From: Acidobacteriota bacterium
GTDB taxonomy: Bacteria; Acidobacteriota; Vicinamibacteria; Vicinamibacterales; UBA8438
Direction of reading: 5' to 3'
DNA: 5,617 nt
Assembly: GCA_011523485.1 (NCBI GenBank)
Contig: WTGR01000321.1
Coordinates: forward strand, 1-5,617
The notes beneath the pieces were generated by a model. The model did not search any database. It worked only from the letters and a program-made list of their open reading frames with translations, and was not told where the DNA came from. This document shows positions 1 to 5,443 of the stretch, piece after piece; the first letter of the stretch is position 1, and each line of letters opens with the position of its first letter. The translations under genes were made by a program, and so were the position numbers.

Positions 1-119
1 ATGCGCGTTCGCAGATCCACCGTGGCGGACCGTTCGTCGCAGATGCGAACGACCGCCTGGGGACCGGTCGTTCGCATCTGCGACGAACGGTCCGCCACGG
101 TGGATCTGCGAACGCGCAT
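1..119. repeat. Perfect inverted repeat, 55-bp arms, 9-base spacer
   Basis: Positions 1-55 are the exact reverse complement of 65-119, and the 9 bases at 56-64 form the spacer. The match may continue beyond the window edge, because base 120 would pair with the base before position 1. Each arm contains a smaller hairpin: CGTTCG at 31-36 pairs with CGAACG at 46-51. GTTCGCA at 7-13 also mirrors TGCGAAC at 44-50. A perfect palindrome this long is unstable in most bacteria and is too long for an ordinary terminator or operator. Because it sits at the extreme end of the sequence and runs through apparently coding DNA, a fold-back (chimeric) artefact at a contig end is the leading explanation. A real cruciform or recombination product is the alternative. 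Confidence 0.97.
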
Positions 120-201
120 GTCGGTGGCAGGATGGCCGGCGGAGAGCGATCTGAGGAGGTTCGCGGCGGCCGCCCTCCCGCTCGGCGACGAGACGGACTG
201 A
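64..201 (+). CDS. 3' end of an upstream gene (partial, unidentified)
   Basis: The frame that ends at TGA 199-201 reads through arm 2 of the palindrome without a stop. By hand count about 38 of the last 45 sense codons end in G or C, as expected of a real gene in this genome. The visible tail begins PVVRICDERSATV and ends AAAALPLGDETD. I recognise no family. The stop lies 6 bases before the ATG of the ClpA-like gene and in the same frame, a spacing typical of co-transcribed genes. The frame also stays open back to an ATG at position 1, but that part is the mirrored arm and is probably not native protein. A weak alternative is a 27-residue peptide starting at ATG 118. Confidence 0.4.
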   Translation, partial: PVVRICDERSATVDLRTRMSVAGWPAESDLRRFAAAALPLGDETD

Positions 202-207
202 ACGCGG

Positions 208-1017
208 ATGGTGAGGCTGAAGTTCCCCTTGCTCGTCTGGGAGGATCACGACGGAGGGTTCACGGCGCGCACCCTCGCCGGCGCGGACGTCGCCGCCGTC
301 GGCATGACGTCGCGCAAGGCCGTCGATCAGATCAAGAAGCATCTCGAGTGGATCCGCAAGAACGATGGCTGGCTCGATGAGCCGGACTTCCGCGATGCCG
401 AGCTGCGTTCCTTTCCGGTGTCGGTCCGGCCGGCCTACGAGGCGGGTCCGGGTGTCCGCAACTACGGTCGGCCGCTGGCCATCCGCCTCCCCGCCGTGGT
501 GGGCCGGCGCGAGGACGGCTCGTTCGCGTGCGTGCTGCCGACCCTCGACTCCCGCTTCGAGTGCGACAGCCGCACGACGATCGAGCGGGTGGCGAACGAC
601 CACGCGCGGCAGCGGCTCGACGGTCTCGAGCCGCGGGAGCTCTCGCGCTTCCTGCCGTCGAAGTCCTACCGGCTCGACGCCGTGATCGTCAGCGGCGTGG
701 TGCGCCGGGAGAAACGGCCGGGTCCGGCGTTGAAGCATCTGCGCAGCGTCGCGGAGCCGCTCGGCGGGCGGTCGATGCATCGGAAGTTCGGCGGCGTGTG
801 GCAGCGCGACGACGAGATCGCGACCGTGGTCAGCCGCCTGCGGCGGGAGCGGACGAACCTGTTGCTGGTTGGGGAGGGAGGCGTCGGCAAGACCGCCGTG
901 CTGGTCGGTGCGGTACGACAGGTGGAGAGGGAATCCTCCACGGACACTGGGAGGATCACGACGGAGGGTTCACGGCGCGCACCCTCGCCGGCGCGGACGT
1001 CGCCGCCGTCGGCATGA
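208..1017 (+). pseudogene. ClpA-like AAA+ ATPase, 5' fragment ended by the duplication frameshift
   Basis: This fragment carries the native start (ATG 208) and codons 1-246 of the ATPase. It then crosses the duplication junction at 947/948 out of frame and stops after about 23 foreign residues, for 269 residues in all. The native part holds an N-terminal region of about 180 residues and the start of the first AAA+ domain, including the Walker A motif GEGGVGKT at residues 222-229 (positions 871-894). It lacks Walker B and everything after it, so it could not be an active ATPase. The N-terminal region has two similar modules. Residues 1-51 show DHDGGF, then GMTSRKA leading into a helix. Residues 88-140 show REDGSF, then P-T-L and a TT-starting helix. 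Both resemble the HicB antitoxin fold. There is no good Shine-Dalgarno sequence just before 208, which fits translation coupled to the upstream gene that stops at 201. If the duplication is an artefact, this is simply the first third of one intact gene. Confidence 0.8.
237..946. repeat. 710-bp tandem duplication, copy 1
   Basis: This 710-base segment is followed directly by an identical second copy. I compared the two line by line and found no mismatch. Identity starts at C237/C947; the bases before (T236, A946) differ. It ends at C947/C1657; the next bases (T948, C1658) differ. The junction therefore shares only one base. The unit covers codons 10-246 of the ClpA-like gene. Perfect identity means the duplication is very recent or is an assembly error. 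Confidence 0.98.
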
Positions 1018-1656
1018 CGTCGCGCAAGGCCGTCGATCAGATCAAGAAGCATCTCGAGTGGATCCGCAAGAACGATGGCTGGCTCGATGAGCCGGACTTC
1101 CGCGATGCCGAGCTGCGTTCCTTTCCGGTGTCGGTCCGGCCGGCCTACGAGGCGGGTCCGGGTGTCCGCAACTACGGTCGGCCGCTGGCCATCCGCCTCC
1201 CCGCCGTGGTGGGCCGGCGCGAGGACGGCTCGTTCGCGTGCGTGCTGCCGACCCTCGACTCCCGCTTCGAGTGCGACAGCCGCACGACGATCGAGCGGGT
1301 GGCGAACGACCACGCGCGGCAGCGGCTCGACGGTCTCGAGCCGCGGGAGCTCTCGCGCTTCCTGCCGTCGAAGTCCTACCGGCTCGACGCCGTGATCGTC
1401 AGCGGCGTGGTGCGCCGGGAGAAACGGCCGGGTCCGGCGTTGAAGCATCTGCGCAGCGTCGCGGAGCCGCTCGGCGGGCGGTCGATGCATCGGAAGTTCG
1501 GCGGCGTGTGGCAGCGCGACGACGAGATCGCGACCGTGGTCAGCCGCCTGCGGCGGGAGCGGACGAACCTGTTGCTGGTTGGGGAGGGAGGCGTCGGCAA
1601 GACCGCCGTGCTGGTCGGTGCGGTACGACAGGTGGAGAGGGAATCCTCCACGGACA
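947..1656. repeat. 710-bp tandem duplication, copy 2
   Basis: This is the second, identical copy of 237-946 and it continues into the unique remainder of the ATPase gene at 1658. Because 710 = 3 x 236 + 2, the second copy is in a different reading frame from the start codon at 208 but in frame with everything downstream. The original start (208) lies before the repeat and so is not duplicated. Confidence 0.98.
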
Positions 1657-3194
1657 CCGCCGAGCGCCCGGAATGGGTGGAGGCCGTGCGGGAGCGCTTC
1701 TGGCTGACGAGCGGCGCGCATCTCATCGGCGGCATGCGGTATCTCGGGCAATGGGAGGAACGCTGCGAGGCGATCGTCGCCGAGCTGGGGGAGATCGCGG
1801 GCACGTTGTGCGTCGACAGCCTGCTCGGCCTGATTCGCGCCGGGGGGCAGGACCCTTCGAGCAGCATCGCGGCGTTCTTCGCGGCGTACCTGGAGCGCGG
1901 CGAGCTCTCCCTGGTGGCCGAGGCGACGCCTGAGGAGCTGGATGCCTGCCAGCGGCTGATGCCCGGCCTGGCGTCGCTGTTCCGGGTCGTCCGCATCGAG
2001 CCGTTCGAGCCGCCGGCCGCGCAGGTGGTGCTGGACGAGGTGGCGAAGACGGCCCGGCAACCTGCGCGAATGGAGTGCGCGGACGGCGTGCCGGGCACGG
2101 TGCGGCACCTCTTCCGCCGGTTCATGCCGTACCACCCGTTTCCGGGGCGCAGCGTCCGGTTCGTGCGGGAGCTGTTCCGGAAGCTGGCCAGGGACGGCGT
2201 TCGGGAGGTGACCGTCGACCACGCGATCGAGGAGTTCCTCCGCCAGACCGGACTGCCGGAGCTCCTGCTGCGCGACGAGCTGCCGCTGGACCCGGACGAC
2301 GTCCGCAGCCACTTCGAGGGCCGGATCCGCGGGCAGCCGGCCGCCTGCGACGCCGCCGTGCGGCTCGTGACGCGCTTCAAGGCCGGGCTGAACGATCCGC
2401 GGCGGCCGCTCGGCGTCATGCTCTTCTGCGGCCCGACCGGCGTGGGCAAGACGGCCCTGGCGAAGGCGCTGGCCGACTACCTGTTCGGCAGCGGCGAGGC
2501 CGCGGCGCGCCTGGTGCGGCTCGACATGAGCGAGTGCGGCGGTCCCGGGGCGGCCCGCCGCCTCGTCGTACAGCCCGACGGGCAGCCGGGCGAGCTGATC
2601 CGGAAGATCCGGGCCCAGCCGTTCTCCGTCGTCCTGCTCGACGAGATCGAGAAGGCCGCCCCCGAGGTCTTCGACATGCTGCTCGCCCTGTTCGACGAGG
2701 GCCGCCTGACGGACGAGTACGGGCGGGTCGCCGTCTTCCGTAGCGCCGTCATCGTGATGACGTCGAACCTGGGCGCCGACGCCCTGCGGACCATCGGCCT
2801 GCGGCGGGACGAGGCCCCGTCCTACGAGTCGGAGGCGTTCTCGTTCTTCCGCCCCGAGTTCTACAACCGCTTCGACGAGGTCGTGACCTTCAAGGCGCTG
2901 GACACCGACGCGATTCGCGGCATCACGCGCCTCGAGTTGGAGGAGGTCTCCCGGCGCGAGGGCCTGGCCAGGCGCGGGCTGCGCCTGGCGTGGAGCGACC
3001 GGCTCGTGCACGCGCTGGCCGAGCGCGGCTACGACGCCCGCTACGGCGCCCGCTTCCTGCAGCGGACGATCAACCAGGAGGTGGTCGTCCCGCTGTCGCG
3101 CTGGCTGGTGGACCAGGGCCGGTTGCGGGACGAGACCATCGGCCTGGACCTGGGCGGCGACGGCGGTCTGCGGTGCCGCGTCGGCGACGGGTAG
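948..3194 (+). CDS. ClpA-like two-domain AAA+ unfoldase (main body; intact 758-residue protein if one repeat copy is removed)
   Basis: Joining 208-946 to 1657-3194 gives one 758-residue frame; the numbers below use it. The N-terminal region (1-180) is not the Clp-N repeat. AAA+ domain 1 (about 190-440) has Walker A GEGGVGKT (222-229) and the pore-loop-like RYLGQWEER with Y275. Its Walker B reads LCVDSLLGL, with Ser301 where Glu is expected, and the usual RR arginine finger is replaced by SL (353-354). There is no ClpB-type coiled-coil middle domain. AAA+ domain 2 (about 460-758) is complete: Walker A GPTGVGKT (505-512), Walker B VVLLDEIEK (D575, E576), sensor 1 MTSN (N617), arginine finger in FRPEFYNRFDEVV (R651) and sensor 2 GAR (R712). 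The GYVGY pore loop usual in this domain is missing. IGL at 626-628 resembles the ClpP-docking tripeptide. The expected activity is ATP-driven unfolding or remodelling of cytoplasmic proteins. As sequenced, this body has no native start. An ATG at 528 would prefix about 140 out-of-frame residues, and ATG 1014 would drop the first 32 native residues. Confidence 0.88.
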   Translation, partial: WEDHDGGFTARTLAGADVAAVGMTSRKAVDQIKKHLEWIRKNDGWLDEPDFRDAELRSFPVSVRPAYEAGPGVRNYGRPLAIRLPAVVGRREDGSFACVLPTLDSRFECDSRTTIERVANDHARQRLDGLEPRELSRFLPSKSYRLDAVIVSGVVRREKRPGPALKHLRSVAEPLGGRSMHRKFGGVWQRDDEIATVVSRLRRERTNLLLVGEGGVGKTAVLVGAVRQVERESSTDTAERPEWVEAVRERFWLTSGAHLIGGMRYLGQWEERCEAIVAELGEIAGTLCVDSLLGLIRAGGQDPSSSIAAFFAAYLERGELSLVAEATPEELDACQRLMPGLASLFRVVRIEPFEPPAAQVVLDEVAKTARQPARMECADGVPGTVRHLFRRFMPYHPFPGRSVRFVRELFRKLARDGVREVTVDHAIEEFLRQTGLPELLLRDELPLDPDDVRSHFEGRIRGQPAACDAAVRLVTRFKAGLNDPRRPLGVMLFCGPTGVGKTALAKALADYLFGSGEAAARLVRLDMSECGGPGAARRLVVQPDGQPGELIRKIRAQPFSVVLLDEIEKAAPEVFDMLLALFDEGRLTDEYGRVAVFRSAVIVMTSNLGADALRTIGLRRDEAPSYESEAFSFFRPEFYNRFDEVVTFKALDTDAIRGITRLELEEVSRREGLARRGLRLAWSDRLVHALAERGYDARYGARFLQRTINQEVVVPLSRWLVDQGRLRDETIGLDLGGDGGLRCRVGDG

Positions 3195-3199
3195 CCGGG

Positions 3200-3754
3200 T
3201 CAACCTCGCCGGCCGGCGGTCCCCACCGGTCGGCGGGATGAGACCTTCCTTGCGCACGCGACAATCGTTCGAAGGCAGTCACCGACGCTGTACTCCTCGA
3301 CCGTAGTCATCGTGGGGTCTGCTTTCAGTCGGGCCGCGCCAGTCCAATCCAGTCTGATTCGTCCGCTGTCCGCATCCGTTGCGATCAGTATCTGGACGAC
3401 CTTTCCCCACAGGTGGTCGAGCGGTACGGTACCCCACGTTCTGCTGTCTGAGCTTATCAGCCGATGGTCGCCCATCGCGAAGAAGTGCCCGTCGGGCACG
3501 ACCTCCGGACCGAAGTCCTGTCCCGGCAACGCATGAGCCCCTTCCGGTTCATCGAACCGGATTCCGTCGACATATACGACTCCGTCCTCTACGGCGACCG
3601 TCTGCCCTGCGATCGCAATACATCTTTGCAGAAACGACTTCTCCCGATCTGCCGGATACTCGAGAACAACGATGTCTCCCGGCGCCGGCATCCGGTTCCC
3701 GTACGCTTGCGTGTCCACGAGGACCCGGTCGCCGTCCAGCAGGGTGCGCTCCAT
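3200..3754 (-). CDS. lepB: Type I signal peptidase-like protein, N-terminally truncated and probably inactive
   Basis: The 184-residue frame matches the S26 signal peptidase core, which cleaves leader peptides at the outer face of the cytoplasmic membrane. Visible family boxes are TLLDGDRVLV (box B), GDIVVLEYP (box C), FLQRCIAIAGQTV (box D) and FAMGD plus SSDSRTWGTVP (box E). Three things argue against activity. The nucleophile serine of the usual SM-x-TL motif is encoded by TCC at 3757-3755, immediately before the only ATG, so it would not be translated. The general-base lysine of the usual K-R-V-I-G box is Gln43 (CAA; one base from AAA). No membrane anchor precedes it. The frame is open back to a stop at 3838-3836, reading PTSM before the ATG, but I see no ATG, GTG or TTG there. 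Lines counted by hand have about 58-60% G+C, well below both neighbours. It converges on the ATPase with 5 bases between stops. It is probably a decaying copy. A non-catalytic homologue or an unusual start codon remains possible. Confidence 0.8.
   Translation of the reverse strand: MERTLLDGDRVLVDTQAYGNRMPAPGDIVVLEYPADREKSFLQRCIAIAGQTVAVEDGVVYVDGIRFDEPEGAHALPGQDFGPEVVPDGHFFAMGDHRLISSDSRTWGTVPLDHLWGKVVQILIATDADSGRIRLDWTGAARLKADPTMTTVEEYSVGDCLRTIVACARKVSSRRPVGTAGRRG
3212..3234. terminator. GC-rich hairpin between convergent genes (possible terminator)
   Basis: GCCGGCGGT (3212-3220) can pair with ACCGGTCGGC (3225-3234) around a CCCC loop, with one bulged G and one G-T wobble. The hairpin starts 18 bases after the ATPase stop codon and lies inside the last codons of the opposing signal peptidase frame. 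No T-tract follows on either strand, so it is at best a weak or factor-assisted terminator. Chance pairing in GC-rich DNA is a fair alternative. Confidence 0.3.
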
Positions 3755-3837
3755 GGAGGTCGGTTGGTGTCGAGTAAAGTCGCAAACGACGGCCGGGGTG
3801 CGGTGGCACGATGAGAGGTGGAGGAAGGAGGACGATC
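3755..3837. other. Divergent intergenic region between signal peptidase remnant and amidohydrolase
   Basis: These 83 bases separate the two divergent starts. On the minus strand they include the untranslated but recognisable PTS codons of the peptidase active-site box (3763-3755). On the plus strand they end in the amidohydrolase ribosome binding site. Any amidohydrolase promoter should lie here or just upstream. TTGGTG at 3764-3769 could be a -35 element, but no -10 element stands at the right distance, so I do not call a promoter. Confidence 0.5.
3825..3831 (+). promoter_or_regulatory. Strong Shine-Dalgarno sequence (AAGGAGG) deciding the start at 3838
   Basis: AAGGAGG lies 6 bases before ATG 3838, close to ideal spacing and complementarity to 16S rRNA. 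The alternative ATG at 3811 has only a G-rich stretch before it. This favours 3838 as the start, even though starting at 3811 would add an Arg-rich n-region in front of the hydrophobic segment. Confidence 0.75.
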
Positions 3838-5346
3838 ATGACGGTCATCGGAGTGCCGGGGCTCGCGAGCGCCTTGGTGCTTGTCGTGCCGTTATCGACG
3901 GGCATCGGCGGGCCGGACGACCAGGGAGCCGCCACGGCCCCGGGCGTCGTGGTCGAGCGCCGTGGGGTGGAGTGGGCGGTGCTGCGGCGCGAGCAGGCGT
4001 CGAGCGCGGCTGCAACCGTGGGTCGATGCGACGTGTCCCCTGGACAGTCGAACGACACCATCGTGGTCGGGAGGCTCGTCCTGGGGGACGACGGCGCCGA
4101 GCGCGGGGCGGTGCTCGCCGCGGGCGGGCGAATCGTGGCCATCGGCGAGCCCGGCGCCGTGCAGGCGGCGGCGCCGGAGGCTACCGTCATCGACTGCGGC
4201 GCCGCCTACGTCTCGCCCGGGCTCGTCAACGCGCACGAGCATCCGAGCTACAGCGGTGGATTTCCCGACCCGAGGATGCGTCCGATGTACTCGCATCGCG
4301 AGGAGTGGCAAGGTTGGGCCGGCGACGAACACTACCCGATCGAGTACGAGAGAACCGACGATCCGGTTCTCCAGTTCTGGATCGAACTGCGCCATCTGCT
4401 GGCGGGCACGACCACGCTGGGCGGGTCGGGCGCGGTGGACGGGCTTCTCAAGAACGCGAGCTGGCTCGACGACCCGGCCTACGTCTATCGGGCCGACATG
4501 CAGACCTTTCCCTACGGCACGGCCACCGAGACCTTTTCGGGCCTGACGTGTCCGCACGACGGACCGTCGCCTGTCGAGCCGGCATCGAGCCCGGACTTTC
4601 CGCCCGAAGCGCCCTACACGCCGCACATCGCGGAAGGAACGAACTGCACGGCGGCGCTCGAGGGCCAGTTCTATCTGGACCACGTGGCGGAGAACCCGGG
4701 CCGGCGCTACGCGCTCATCCACGGGTTGGGACTGGGCCCGGCGAGCATCGACCGCCTGGGCGAGCTGGACGTCACCCTCGTCTGGTCGCCCCCGTCCAAC
4801 CTGGCCCTGTACGGCGAGACCGTGGACGTGCCGAGCGCCCTGCGGGCCGACGCCCGCATCGCGATCGGCTCGGACTGGTCGTACTCGGGCTCGTACACCC
4901 TCCTCGAGGAGTTCCGGTGCGCCGAAGACGTCGATCGGGCGCTGTGGGGCGACCAGCTTTCCGGACGCGATCTGTGGCGGATGGCCACCGAGCACGCGGC
5001 CTACGCCCTGGGCCTCGATGGGTTGACCGGCCGGTTGGCCCCGGGGCTGGCCGCGGACCTCATGGTCTTCGGGGCCCGATCGGACGATCCGTATGCCGAT
5101 CTGATGGCCGCGCGCACCGCCCACATCCTCGCGACGTTCATCGACGGCGTGCTCGTCAGCGGACGCTGGGACGCCTTCGACGCGGCGCGCCTGCCCGACG
5201 AGTGCGGGAACCGTATCGGCGACCACTTCCTGTGCGTCGACTACGCCGAGCGCGCCTTCGATCACGACACGCTGCTGCGGGCCAACGCAAACGCCGTTCC
5301 GCTCTTCTCCACCGAGAGACAGGCGAGCTGCGGGACCTTCGAATGA
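3838..5346 (+). CDS. Metal-dependent amidohydrolase, probably exported
   Basis: This 502-residue protein belongs to the amidohydrolase superfamily (urease/chlorohydrolase-like TIM barrels that hydrolyse C-N or C-Cl bonds with one or two metal ions). An N-terminal beta-sandwich part carries GGRIVAIG. The barrel starts at VSPGLVNAHEHP with the HxH metal pair (H133, H135). LLAGTTTLGG follows, then HIAEG (H263) and the metal His of ALIHGLG (H295). WSPPSNLALYG stands where chlorohydrolases have HCPxSN, and GSDWSYSGS supplies the catalytic Asp (D346). The C-terminal LAPGLAADLMVF closes the family pattern. I cannot name the substrate. Residues 2-25 are hydrophobic and resemble a signal peptide or anchor, but this start gives no positive n-region; ATG 3811 would add MRGGGRRTI. 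Eight cysteines (64, 120, 238, 270, 361, 456, 466, 498) would allow disulfides in an exported protein. The C-terminal tail of about 45 residues after RLPDECG is not part of the family core. Start chosen by the AAGGAGG at 3825. Confidence 0.9.
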   Translation: MTVIGVPGLASALVLVVPLSTGIGGPDDQGAATAPGVVVERRGVEWAVLRREQASSAAATVGRCDVSPGQSNDTIVVGRLVLGDDGAERGAVLAAGGRIVAIGEPGAVQAAAPEATVIDCGAAYVSPGLVNAHEHPSYSGGFPDPRMRPMYSHREEWQGWAGDEHYPIEYERTDDPVLQFWIELRHLLAGTTTLGGSGAVDGLLKNASWLDDPAYVYRADMQTFPYGTATETFSGLTCPHDGPSPVEPASSPDFPPEAPYTPHIAEGTNCTAALEGQFYLDHVAENPGRRYALIHGLGLGPASIDRLGELDVTLVWSPPSNLALYGETVDVPSALRADARIAIGSDWSYSGSYTLLEEFRCAEDVDRALWGDQLSGRDLWRMATEHAAYALGLDGLTGRLAPGLAADLMVFGARSDDPYADLMAARTAHILATFIDGVLVSGRWDAFDAARLPDECGNRIGDHFLCVDYAERAFDHDTLLRANANAVPLFSTERQASCGTFE

Positions 5347-5443
5347 TCGCGCGTCCGGTGGGCACCATCCGACGTCGATGCAGGATTGGCGACGGCCTGC
5401 TGGCCGGGGCGAATCCGGGGGACGGCGTGAAAGTGAGTGGAGA
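5347..5443. other. Region downstream of the amidohydrolase, no clear gene
   Basis: I found no convincing terminator, RNA or conserved coding sequence. A 34-codon frame (ATG 5343, stop 5445-5447) overlaps the amidohydrolase stop in an ATGA arrangement. It is, however, the tail of a long out-of-frame opening of the kind common in GC-rich DNA and resembles nothing I know. Confidence 0.4.

Noticed and set aside
1..119. Palindrome as a CRISPR, IS end or intrinsic terminator
   Set aside because: There is only one copy, no spacers, no transposase or target-site duplication, no T-tract, and the arms are much longer than any terminator stem.
528..947. N-terminal 140 residues of the frame starting at ATG 528
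   Set aside because: This part reads copy 1 of the duplication in the wrong frame (Arg/Ala-rich, no motifs). The native protein begins only after the junction at 948.
237..1657. Tandem repeat as natural domain duplication within the ATPase
   Set aside because: The unit is not a multiple of three, starts and ends inside domains, and is identical at the DNA level. Domain duplication would preserve frame and show divergence.
666..3257. Long open frame on the minus strand (863 codons) opposite the ATPase
   Set aside because: It is rich in Arg, Pro, His, Gln and Ala without any domain pattern, while the plus strand encodes clear AAA+ motifs. It is the antisense shadow of a GC-rich gene.
3764..3790. 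Sigma-70 promoter for the amidohydrolase (TTGGTG as -35)
   Set aside because: No acceptable -10 hexamer lies 16-18 bases downstream, so the match is not supported.
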